A stretch of 19,382 nt of DNA, taken from contig CAKUSF010000031.1 in assembly GCA_934678915.1 (NCBI GenBank), positions 1-19,382 of the forward strand, read 5' to 3'. This DNA is from an uncultured Bacteroidales bacterium (lineage in GTDB: Bacteria; Bacteroidota; Bacteroidia; Bacteroidales; UBA932). Below are positions 1 to 6,532 of this stretch, piece after piece. Under the pieces are notes generated by a model that saw only the letters and a program-made list of their open reading frames with translations, did not search any database and had not been told where the DNA came from. The position numbers were made by a program, and so were the translations under genes. Position 1 is the first letter of the stretch. Each line of letters opens with the position of its first letter.

Positions 1-76
1 GTGCGATTAGTTCAGTTGGTAGAGCACCAGATTGTGGTTCTGGGTGTCGTGGGTTCGAGCCCCACATCGCACCCCA
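1..76 (+). tRNA. tRNA-His (anticodon GTG)
   Basis: A complete cloverleaf can be drawn. Acceptor arm 1-7 pairs with 66-72, the D arm is 10-13/22-25, the anticodon stem is 27-31/39-43 with loop 32-38 carrying GTG at 34-36, and the T arm is 49-53/61-65 around a TTCGAGC loop. Position 73 is C, the discriminator expected for bacterial tRNA-His, and CCA is encoded at 74-76. Mature tRNA-His carries an extra G at -1, paired to C73; that base would lie just outside the left edge and cannot be checked. The encoded CCA is also part of the left arm of the following hairpin. Confidence 0.97.
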
Positions 77-118
77 ACAAGTAAGGCGGAAGAAATGTCT
101 TCCGCCTTACTTGTTGGG
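73..118 (+). terminator. Perfect 21-bp hairpin directly after tRNA-His (probable terminator or processing signal)
   Basis: Bases 73-93 are exactly complementary to 98-118 with a 4-base loop (94-97). The core is GGCGGAAGA facing TCTTCCGCC. The stem begins inside the tRNA 3' end (C73 and CCA). No T-tract follows on either strand, so this is not a textbook intrinsic terminator. It could end transcription from the tRNA side and from the minus-strand wzi-like gene, or guide 3' processing of the tRNA. Confidence 0.65.
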
Positions 119-134
119 ATGCGCAATCCAACCC

Positions 135-242
135 CCAGTCACTGACGTGACAGCCCCAGAGGGGCACGGGGAAAGGATTCCCCGAAACCCCTTCGGTCGC
201 TTCGCTCCGATAGGCATGGCTGACAGAAATTCAGTGATCTGG
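135..242. other. Structured intergenic element of nested inverted repeats
   Basis: An outer pair (135-145 with 231-242) matches over 11 bases with one bulged base. Inside it, 160-164 pairs with 188-192 and 167-173 pairs with 178-184 around an AGGA loop, giving a strong GC-rich hairpin. Smaller stems are 138-142/147-151 (alternative to the outer stem) and 193-196/207-210. No convincing ORF lies here. It could be a small RNA, a terminator region for the minus-strand wzi-like gene, a dispersed palindromic repeat or the end of a lost mobile element. It does not carry the conserved SRP RNA tip and I recognise no RNA family. Confidence 0.45.
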
Positions 243-248
243 CGTTGC

Positions 249-1739
249 TTAGCGGTGGAGTGCTCCTCCCCAGCCAAGACGGAGGGTGATGCCTGCGGTG
301 TCGGGGTAAAGGGAGCCTTTGTCTGCGTAGAGACCGATGCTGAGATGGGTTGTGTTGCCGATTACGCGTTTAGGCAATGTAAGCTCGAATGCTCCTGAAA
401 CTTGCCTTGGGGCCGAATCATAGAACGGGTCTGATTGGCTGTACTTCCCGAAATTCTTACTGTATGTAACTTTCAATAAGTAGGGAACTTTTCTGAATAT
501 TTTACCTCCCAGACCGACATTCCAAGCGATGATTCTGTTGTTGGACACTCCCTTGGTGATCCCATTCTCATCCTTAGGGGTAAGAGTGAAAAGAGGAAGC
601 CCTATCGAACGCCCATTGTAAGTCCATGCGGACTGATATTCACCATTGTTGAAATAATTGTCGCAGCCACCTACAATGTAAACCTTCTTGTCAGGATTCC
701 TTTTCAGTTCCTCTTCTGTGGCCGGCCTGTCATGCCGCGTCCCTGACTGCCATTTTGTGTAGATGTACTCCAAAAGCACGTCGCTGACCCACCGGTCTTT
801 GTCTTTGAAAGAAAAATGCAAGGTGTTGACAGCATCTGGAAAATTCTGGAAACCTACACCGGAGCCATCCTCGAAAGGTCTGTCATGTTGGAAGGTCAGA
901 TGCCACCTGTCCTGATCCAGATCAAGGCGGAGCAACTCGCGCCCAAGATGATTGCCTAAAGCATTGATCTGATCGCTGGTCGTTGCTCCATCTCCTCCAC
1001 TAGCCGCCACCATAATCTTAAGATAGTCGGAGAACCGTTGTGGCTGTTTTCCATGATCAGGAGAAGTTCCGCCCCATTGTGACCAAAGATCCAAGCCACC
1101 AGTAAAAGACAATCTCTTGCTTATGTTCAGCTTAAAGTACAAAGCCTGATTGTGGAGTAGGGTGTGTTTTACGTACCGATTGTCCCAAAGTCCATAGTCC
1201 CCGAAGTCGAACCTAAATGCAAGTACATTCTTGGTGAAAGGCACGCTTACCCACTCAGAATGTAGACGATAGCCAGGAAAACTCAACGAGTTGTCAGTCC
1301 ACATCAGATTCCCACCTGTTACCGAAAGTCCCTCGAACTCGGTTGCCCGCCTACGTATTCCTAGGTCAAGATTCAGCTTTTTCCATCCTGCCCCAACATA
1401 GAGTTCCTGAACCATCCCACGGAGACTTTTGCCATCGCAGTTGTGCACTTCTTCATTTCCCTCCGCAGCAGCGTAACCGGCCAATCCTATTCCCCAATCC
1501 AACCGAAACGAATTGCTTATATAACCAGTTCCCTTTACTCCTCCTCTCAACAATCCTCCAGAAGTCTCTGGATAGACGCCACCTTTATTGGTATGACTCC
1601 AAAATGGCAGAGCCCTCTTTGTCGAGCCTAGTCCGATCATTTCAACGTACCAGTTGCCGAAGTCGTTATCTTCTGCGTAGGAATATGATGTGGCGGCCAA
1701 AGCCGAAGCTATCAAAATTAGCAACTTTTTGTAAATCAT
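249..1739 (-). CDS. Capsule assembly Wzi-family outer-membrane protein
   Basis: The 496-residue product starts with a Sec signal peptide (about residues 1-22, ending in SYSYA). The rest has the alternating aromatic/polar pattern of an outer-membrane beta-barrel. Blocks such as GNHLG (262-266), HDRPFEDGSG (285-294) and LLEYIYTKWQSG (322-333) match my memory of the Bacteroidota Wzi-like family (PF14052). E. coli Wzi is an outer-membrane barrel that helps hold group 1 capsule at the surface; the Bacteroidota proteins are named by homology and mostly lack direct functional data. The start lies 41 bases after the fucosidase stop on the same strand and no good TAnnTTTG box intervenes, so co-transcription with it is likely. 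The 3' end faces the structured element beside tRNA-His. Confidence 0.8.
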   Translation of the reverse strand: MIYKKLLILIASALAATSYSYAEDNDFGNWYVEMIGLGSTKRALPFWSHTNKGGVYPETSGGLLRGGVKGTGYISNSFRLDWGIGLAGYAAAEGNEEVHNCDGKSLRGMVQELYVGAGWKKLNLDLGIRRRATEFEGLSVTGGNLMWTDNSLSFPGYRLHSEWVSVPFTKNVLAFRFDFGDYGLWDNRYVKHTLLHNQALYFKLNISKRLSFTGGLDLWSQWGGTSPDHGKQPQRFSDYLKIMVAASGGDGATTSDQINALGNHLGRELLRLDLDQDRWHLTFQHDRPFEDGSGVGFQNFPDAVNTLHFSFKDKDRWVSDVLLEYIYTKWQSGTRHDRPATEEELKRNPDKKVYIVGGCDNYFNNGEYQSAWTYNGRSIGLPLFTLTPKDENGITKGVSNNRIIAWNVGLGGKIFRKVPYLLKVTYSKNFGKYSQSDPFYDSAPRQVSGAFELTLPKRVIGNTTHLSIGLYADKGSLYPDTAGITLRLGWGGALHR

Positions 1740-1780
1740 GAGCTATGCCTTAAGGTTGAAAAGTAATATTCAAGATGATG

Positions 1781-3601
1781 CTACTGGCTGTTTTTAACGC
1801 TGAAGCCTATCTCTTCCGGGCGGATTTCCGCAGACTGGCCATCAACAGTCGTGGCACAAATCCGAACATAACGGCATTCTGCTGAGGAACCGAAAGACAC
1901 GGTCATGGGAACAGGGTTGTGCATAATGTTGCTGAACTCTCCCTCTTTTATGACTGTATTCCATCGAACCCCGTCATTGCTTACATCGAAACTGAAACGG
2001 AATGCCATTTCATCCCCAGTTCTGCTTTTCGATGGAGCATAAGTTAAATTCCTTAGTGTTAAGTCTTTGCCTAAATCCAAGACTAAAGGGTTCGTACTTT
2101 TTACAATCCAGTTTTCACGTGGTATGTCATTCCAGTCTGCTTTGCTTAGCATGCCTGCGACCTCAGGAGCGAGGAAGGCACCTACACGGCAAAGATGAGC
2201 TTCCGTCCTAGACCCTGTGATGCGTACTCGGAGGGCCCTCAAATTTGATTCAGGAAAACGGACAAGACGTTTGTAACCGATTGTCGTTCCATCGCAAAGG
2301 AATTTCCAGTCGCTGCCCTCCAAGCCTTCCACAACGAATGACTCGACCCTCTGTCCACGAGTGATGTCTTCCTGAAGCATCACAACGTTTACTCGCGAGT
2401 TTTTCTTCAACCGATACTCACGCTCGTCCCCAGGAACAGCGTCCCATAGCCTCTCTCCTTTCCGGATTCGATCATTACTGAATGTTCGGTTCAGATAGCC
2501 GGACAACTCCTGAAGCCTAGCCGAATCGACTTCGTGTATGTGGCCTCTTTTGTCCGGAGGAATGTTAAGCAGCAGCACTGAGTTGCGTCCTACTGATTGG
2601 AAATAGATGTCCACCAATTCCTTGAGACTTTTGACTTTGCTGTCTTGTGCAGCTGTGTAGAACCACCCCGGACGGATGGAGACATCCACTTCTGACGGGT
2701 ACCAGAACATCTCGGAGGCTTTTTCTATCATGCCCCTTCCACCGAGATCTTTGGACAAGTTGTTGATTTTTAACTGCCCGTTATTCTTGTCAGCCCTTGA
2801 GTACGATGACGGGGTCAGCACGGTGGCACTCCATTCGGTCTCGCGCCCCTTGCCGCTTTCGTTTCCTACCCAACGCACGTCATCCCCCATGATTGCAGTC
2901 ACTGCATGCGGCTGAAGCGTCCGAATGACACTCAGGATGGAGTCCCAGTCGTAGACTTGTACGCGTCCGTTCGGCCCTTCACCGTTCGCCCCATCGAACC
3001 AAACTTCATCTACCTCACCATATTCAGAAAGCAATTCAGTGAGTTGGGTAATGAAGAACTTGTTGTAGGCAGGGGAGTCTCCGTAGCAAGGTGCATTGCG
3101 GTCCCATGGAGAAAGGTAAACCCCGAATTTCATCCCATATTTTGTGCAAGCATCTCGTACTTCGCGCACGACATCTCCTTTCCCTCCCTTCCATGAGGCC
3201 GAAGCTACAGAATGAGTTGTGGTCTTGGTAGGCCATAGGCAAAAGCCATCATGGTGTTTAGCCGTTAGAATGGCCATTTTGAACCCGGCCTGGCTCAAGG
3301 TTCTAATCCATTGATCTGCATTAAAATCGGTAGGGCTGAATATGCTAGGGTCTTCCTTGCCGTCACCCCACTCGCGCCCGGTGAAAGTATTCATCCCGAA
3401 ATGAAGGAATGCCGTAAGTTCAAGATTCTGCCAGTCGAATTGTTCTTTGGAAGGAACAAGCCTTGCCGCAAGGCTTACCTTTTCCTCAAGCGAGCAACCC
3501 TCTGGGAACACAAGATGTTTTACGGAATATTCACGACTGTCTTGGGCGTGGAGCATTCCTGCCGACAAAAGCAGGAGGAGAGTGATGGTTAAATGTCTCA
3601 T
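1781..3601 (-). CDS. Secreted alpha-L-fucosidase, GH29
   Basis: The 606-residue product has a signal peptide (about 1-19, ending MLHA before Q20) and a GH29 catalytic domain (about 30-370). Diagnostic stretches are FLHFGMNTFTGREWGDG (65-81), AKHHDGFCLWPT (114-125) and EVWFDGANGEG (199-209). D203 in WFDG is the expected nucleophile. The RWVGNESG (243-250) and RETEWS (253-258) blocks resemble the alpha-1,3/1,4-specific subgroup (GH29-B), and E248 or E256 are acid/base candidates. SVGRNSVLLLNIPPDKRG (336-353) is another family hallmark. The C-terminal 230 or so residues look like beta-sandwich modules, probably including an F5/8 type C carbohydrate-binding domain (about 475-600). The product should act in the periplasm or at the surface, releasing fucose from host or dietary glycans. 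It lies 62 bases downstream of the Fur-family gene; that gap holds TGAAAGGTTTCA (3638-3649), a possible operator. Confidence 0.95.
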   Translation of the reverse strand: MRHLTITLLLLLSAGMLHAQDSREYSVKHLVFPEGCSLEEKVSLAARLVPSKEQFDWQNLELTAFLHFGMNTFTGREWGDGKEDPSIFSPTDFNADQWIRTLSQAGFKMAILTAKHHDGFCLWPTKTTTHSVASASWKGGKGDVVREVRDACTKYGMKFGVYLSPWDRNAPCYGDSPAYNKFFITQLTELLSEYGEVDEVWFDGANGEGPNGRVQVYDWDSILSVIRTLQPHAVTAIMGDDVRWVGNESGKGRETEWSATVLTPSSYSRADKNNGQLKINNLSKDLGGRGMIEKASEMFWYPSEVDVSIRPGWFYTAAQDSKVKSLKELVDIYFQSVGRNSVLLLNIPPDKRGHIHEVDSARLQELSGYLNRTFSNDRIRKGERLWDAVPGDEREYRLKKNSRVNVVMLQEDITRGQRVESFVVEGLEGSDWKFLCDGTTIGYKRLVRFPESNLRALRVRITGSRTEAHLCRVGAFLAPEVAGMLSKADWNDIPRENWIVKSTNPLVLDLGKDLTLRNLTYAPSKSRTGDEMAFRFSFDVSNDGVRWNTVIKEGEFSNIMHNPVPMTVSFGSSAECRYVRICATTVDGQSAEIRPEEIGFSVKNSQ

Positions 3602-3663
3602 TGCCTATTGAATATGTGTTATGATTTCGTTATATCCTGAAAGGTTTCAAGAATATTCCAAGT

Positions 3664-4113
3664 TCATTTCTTTATTCTTGTCGAAGGATGTGCCAAGATT
3701 TGCACATCAATGCCATCAATCTTGTAGCCTTTGAAGCGACGGGCGAGCAGTTTCCCTTCAATTATGGAATATAGTTCATCGTCAATCACATCGGAATACA
3801 CATGGCTGACAGTGTCGTAAAGGTGAAAGTGCTTGAAGGTGTTGACATCGAAGTACATTTTGTTGTTTTCACTGAGCCGGTGATGGTATATTCCAAGAAG
3901 AGAAAGCTGCGAAAGGATGTTATACACCGAAGCAACCGTCACTTTTGCTTTTTTTGTCGAGGTTATTTCTTCTGTCACCATGTCAGCGCATGCGTGACCG
4001 AGTTTAAGCATAGCTTCGTGAACTGCAATTCTTTGCGGGGTTATCTTCAACCCTTTCTTTTTCAATAGTTCTCGAAATTCTTCAATTGTAGGTGCCTTGT
4101 TGTTTTTCTCCAT
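3664..4113 (-). CDS. Fur/PerR-family transcriptional regulator lacking structural-zinc cysteines
   Basis: The 149-residue product has the Fur-family N-terminal winged helix (about 10-85; ITPQRIAV at 24-31, recognition-helix region VTVASVYNILSQL at 58-70) followed by the metal-binding dimerisation region. Compared by eye with B. subtilis PerR, the regulatory-site ligands are kept: H40 (PerR H37), D89 (D85), H95 and H97 (H91, H93) and D108 (D104). The two CxxC pairs that hold the structural zinc are absent; the only cysteine is C42. It is divergent from trxB, which fits a peroxide or redox-response regulator. A TAAATTTG -7 box and a TTGTACAA palindrome lie upstream, which suggests autoregulation. 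Fur is an alternative name, but the D in the D85/D104-like positions favours PerR. I leave the symbol blank because its inducer is not shown. Confidence 0.87.
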   Translation of the reverse strand: MEKNNKAPTIEEFRELLKKKGLKITPQRIAVHEAMLKLGHACADMVTEEITSTKKAKVTVASVYNILSQLSLLGIYHHRLSENNKMYFDVNTFKHFHLYDTVSHVYSDVIDDELYSIIEGKLLARRFKGYKIDGIDVQILAHPSTRIKK

Positions 4114-4148
4114 CAGTACCTTAATTCTTTGTTATTTGCAACATGTAA

Positions 4149-4161
4149 TTGTACAAATTTA
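4149..4161 (-). promoter_or_regulatory. Promoter -7 box with overlapping palindrome for the Fur-family gene
   Basis: The minus strand reads TAAATTTG at 4161-4154, matching the Bacteroidota -7 consensus TAnnTTTG. It overlaps the perfect 8-bp palindrome TTGTACAA (4149-4156). No good -33 TTTG lies at the usual distance. Binding of a repressor to the palindrome would block this promoter; that it is the regulator's own operator is an inference. Confidence 0.5.
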
Positions 4162-4223
4162 TAAAAATTCCAAGAAACAATCACTATTGATCTTGAAAAA
4201 CTATATTCTGACGGTCTCGGTCG

Positions 4224-4254
4224 CTTGGGTAATCACGAATTATGGCTATATTTG
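4224..4254 (+). promoter_or_regulatory. trxB promoter (-33 CTTG, -7 TATATTTG)
   Basis: TATATTTG (4247-4254) is a full match to the Bacteroidota -7 box. CTTG (4224-4227) is a three-of-four match to the -33 box TTTG with a 19-base spacer. The expected start of transcription is near 4261, leaving a leader of about 17 bases before the trxB ATG. Confidence 0.7.
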
Positions 4255-4260
4255 TAGATT

Positions 4261-4272
4261 AAGAATATTCTT
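4261..4272. promoter_or_regulatory. Perfect 12-bp palindrome in the trxB leader (candidate operator)
   Basis: AAGAATATTCTT reads the same on both strands and covers the expected transcription start and leader of trxB, ending 5 bases before the ATG. Its first ten bases recur at 3649-3658, on the other side of the neighbouring Fur-family gene. The position suits a repressor site. Which regulator would bind it is not known from the sequence. Confidence 0.4.
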
Positions 4273-4277
4273 GCAAA

Positions 4278-5201
4278 ATGGAAAAGACTAGATGCTTAAT
4301 CATAGGAGGCGGCCCTTCTGGCTACACAGCTGCGATTTACGCTTCCAGAGCCGCCCTTGATCCAGTCCTTTATGAAGGAATGGAGCCCGGTGGACAATTG
4401 ACGACAACGACAATCGTGGAAAATTTTCCGGGATTTCCGGATGGCGTTGATGCGAACCAGTTGATGGATGGGATGAGAGCTCAAGCCAAACGCCTTGGTG
4501 CAGACATCAGAAGAGGAACGGTGACTGAGGCCGACTTCTCAACACGCCCTTTCCGCGTCACAGTAGATGGCGAGATCGAACTGGAAGCTGAAACCGTGAT
4601 CATTGCAACCGGGGCCACTGCAAAATATTTGGGACTTCCATCGGAACAGAAATTCCGCGGAATGGGAGTTAGTGCCTGCGCTACCTGTGATGGCTTTTTC
4701 TATAGAAAGAAAGATGTGGCAGTTGTCGGTGGAGGAGACACGGCTTGTGAGGAAGCGACTTATCTTGCAAACCTCTGTCATAAAGTCTATATGATTGTCC
4801 GCAGGGATGTATTCAGGGCTTCCGTTGCAATGCAGGAAAGGGTTAAGAACACACCGAACATAGAAATTCTTTGGAATTGTAACACTCAGGAAGTCCTTGG
4901 AGATGAGTCCGGAGTGACAGGAGTCAGGGTGCAGAACAAAGATGGTAAGGTTTTTGATGTCAAGGTCGATGGACTTTTTCTAGCCATTGGGCACCATCCG
5001 AACTCGGACATATTCAAGAAATACATTGAGGCTGACGAGAACGGCTATATTGTCACTGATGGCAAGACTTCCCAAACCAATGTTGAGGGAGTGTTTGCAG
5101 CTGGAGACGTTCAGGATCCTCGATTCCGACAGGCAATCACAGCTGCTGCATCGGGATGCTGTGCTGCTTTGGAGGCGGAAAAATTCCTTTTGTCACATTG
5201 A
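4278..5201 (+). CDS. trxB: Thioredoxin-disulfide reductase
   Basis: This cytoplasmic FAD enzyme passes electrons from NADPH to thioredoxin. The 307 residues are of normal length. They show the FAD-binding GGGPSG (10-15), the redox-active CATC (134-137), the NADPH-binding GGGDTA (151-156) with the phosphate-contacting VRRDVFRAS (174-182), and a C-terminal FAAGDVQD FAD motif (about 273-280). The ATG follows the TATATTTG promoter by a short leader, which supports the start. No thioredoxin gene is in the window. The divergent Fur/PerR-like gene suggests control by oxidative stress. bamD begins 22 bases after the stop, so read-through into it is likely. Confidence 0.97.
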   Translation: MEKTRCLIIGGGPSGYTAAIYASRAALDPVLYEGMEPGGQLTTTTIVENFPGFPDGVDANQLMDGMRAQAKRLGADIRRGTVTEADFSTRPFRVTVDGEIELEAETVIIATGATAKYLGLPSEQKFRGMGVSACATCDGFFYRKKDVAVVGGGDTACEEATYLANLCHKVYMIVRRDVFRASVAMQERVKNTPNIEILWNCNTQEVLGDESGVTGVRVQNKDGKVFDVKVDGLFLAIGHHPNSDIFKKYIEADENGYIVTDGKTSQTNVEGVFAAGDVQDPRFRQAITAAASGCCAALEAEKFLLSH

Positions 5202-5223
5202 TTATTAATGTACTGATTTTGAT

Positions 5224-6111
5224 ATGCTAAAGACTACTCTGAAGTTTGCTTTTGCCGTTTTTGCGGTGGTGTTCTCCTTACAATCCTGCAAATCGGAATA
5301 TGAAGCTCTCTTGAACGGAAATGATGTGGATGCCAAATATGCTGCAGCCTTTGACTACTTCAATCATGGCAAGTATAGCAAGGCCGCGCAATTGTTTGAA
5401 TCAATGTCTGTCTTGACCAGTGGCACTGACAGGGACGACACTGTTCAGTACTATTGGGGGTTGAGCAACTACCGTTTCAAAGACTACTACACAGCCGAAA
5501 CCAATTTTACAAAATTCCTTACGAACTTTCCACGCAGCCCGTTCGCTGAGGAGGCCGCTTTTCTTAGAATCGACTGTCTTTATCGCTCCACACTGCGCTA
5601 CGAGTTGGATCAGGTTCCGACTCAAAATGCGATCAGTGTCATCAGTCAGTACATGATCGAGAATCCGGACAACAGCCATTCTGCGATTTGCCGCAGGATG
5701 TTGAAAGAACTGAATGACAGGCTTGACAAGAAAGCTTACGAGAATGCTCGACTTTACTACAGAATGGAGGACTACAAGGCCGCCAGGCTCGCTTTTAGGA
5801 ATATTCTTAAAGATGATGCCGAGAACATCTATCGTGAGGACATTCTTTACTACATCGCAATGTCTTCCTACAAGTATGCTTTTTTGAGTGTTGAGGACAA
5901 ACAGAAGGAACGCTACATGACTTTCGTTGATGACTACTATAATTTTATAGGCGAGATCCCTGAATCTCCGTATAGAAAAGAGTTGGATGTCATGTACCGT
6001 AGGGCTCAAAAGGCCCTTGGGCGTTACACTGGGGCTGAAGAAGATCTGGGAGCGAAGGAAAAAGACTTTGACAGAGAAAGAAAAAAAGTATTGAAACAAT
6101 CCCAAGAGTAG
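5224..6111 (+). CDS. bamD: Outer-membrane assembly lipoprotein BamD
   Basis: BamD is the lipoprotein partner of BamA in the machine that inserts beta-barrel proteins into the outer membrane. The 295-residue product has a lipoprotein signal ending in LQSC, so C22 is the lipidated cysteine. TPR-like helical repeats follow: AAAFDYFNHGKYSKAAQLFE, then the FTKFLTNFPRSPFAEEA block, which resembles the YPxSxYAEDA signature of BamD, and further pairs to about residue 215. The C-terminal tail (265-295) is strongly charged. The gene lies 22 bases after trxB and 38 bases before the omega-like gene. Its partner bamA is about 8 kb away on the same strand. Confidence 0.93.
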   Translation: MLKTTLKFAFAVFAVVFSLQSCKSEYEALLNGNDVDAKYAAAFDYFNHGKYSKAAQLFESMSVLTSGTDRDDTVQYYWGLSNYRFKDYYTAETNFTKFLTNFPRSPFAEEAAFLRIDCLYRSTLRYELDQVPTQNAISVISQYMIENPDNSHSAICRRMLKELNDRLDKKAYENARLYYRMEDYKAARLAFRNILKDDAENIYREDILYYIAMSSYKYAFLSVEDKQKERYMTFVDDYYNFIGEIPESPYRKELDVMYRRAQKALGRYTGAEEDLGAKEKDFDRERKKVLKQSQE

Positions 6112-6149
6112 CCAACGTACATTATTTAGACAGGAAATTATTTAAGAAT

Positions 6150-6521
6150 ATGGATATTAAAAAGAAAGTCCCTTCAAACACAATTACCAGGGACATCAAG
6201 TATCTTGCAGAGCCGACAGGCAACATCTATGAGACAGTAGTACTTCTTTACAAGAGAGCTAATCAGATTGCTCTGGCAGAGAAGAAAGAGCTCGCTAAGA
6301 AGTTGGAGGATTTCCGTACTGATCGTGACACGATGGATGAGGTTTTTGAGAATCGTGAGCAGATTGAAATCTCTAAGTACTATGAGAAATTGCCGAAGCC
6401 GGATCTTATCGCCATCTCCGAGTTCGAGGACGGTGAACTTTATTATAGAATGGCCGGTTCAGGCAGTGACGAGGGAATGCCAGTTCGTCCTGCCAAGGAA
6501 AACAATTCCGACGCTGAGTAG
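6150..6521 (+). CDS. rpoZ: RNA polymerase omega-like (Rpb6-family) subunit
   Basis: The 123-residue soluble product matches the Bacteroidota omega-like protein of the Rpb6/omega family (PF01192), a small subunit that helps RNA polymerase assembly. The match rests on NTITRDI near the N-terminus, EPTGNIYETVVLLYKRANQI (residues about 21-40) and the block ENREQIEISKYYEKLPKP (about 67-84). The last 20 residues or so are polar and acidic and look disordered. In relatives I recall, it follows bamD in the same way. It probably shares a transcript with bamD and with recN, which starts 11 bases after its stop. The phylum-level family match is firm; the symbol rests on homology with omega. Confidence 0.87.
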   Translation: MDIKKKVPSNTITRDIKYLAEPTGNIYETVVLLYKRANQIALAEKKELAKKLEDFRTDRDTMDEVFENREQIEISKYYEKLPKPDLIAISEFEDGELYYRMAGSGSDEGMPVRPAKENNSDAE

Positions 6522-6532
6522 CATTCGGGGCT

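Noticed and set aside
1..130. Integration (att) site at the tRNA-His 3' end
   Set aside because: No second copy of the tRNA 3' end and no integrase gene was seen in the window, so only the adjacency remains.
111..398. Open frame of 95 codons on the plus strand after tRNA-His
   Set aside because: It begins inside the hairpin arm, crosses the structured element, overlaps the 3' end of the wzi-like gene in antisense, and its translation resembles no protein I know.
5401..6105. 234-codon antisense frame over bamD
   Set aside because: bamD itself is well supported by its lipobox and repeats; the antisense frame has no recognisable domain and no promoter.
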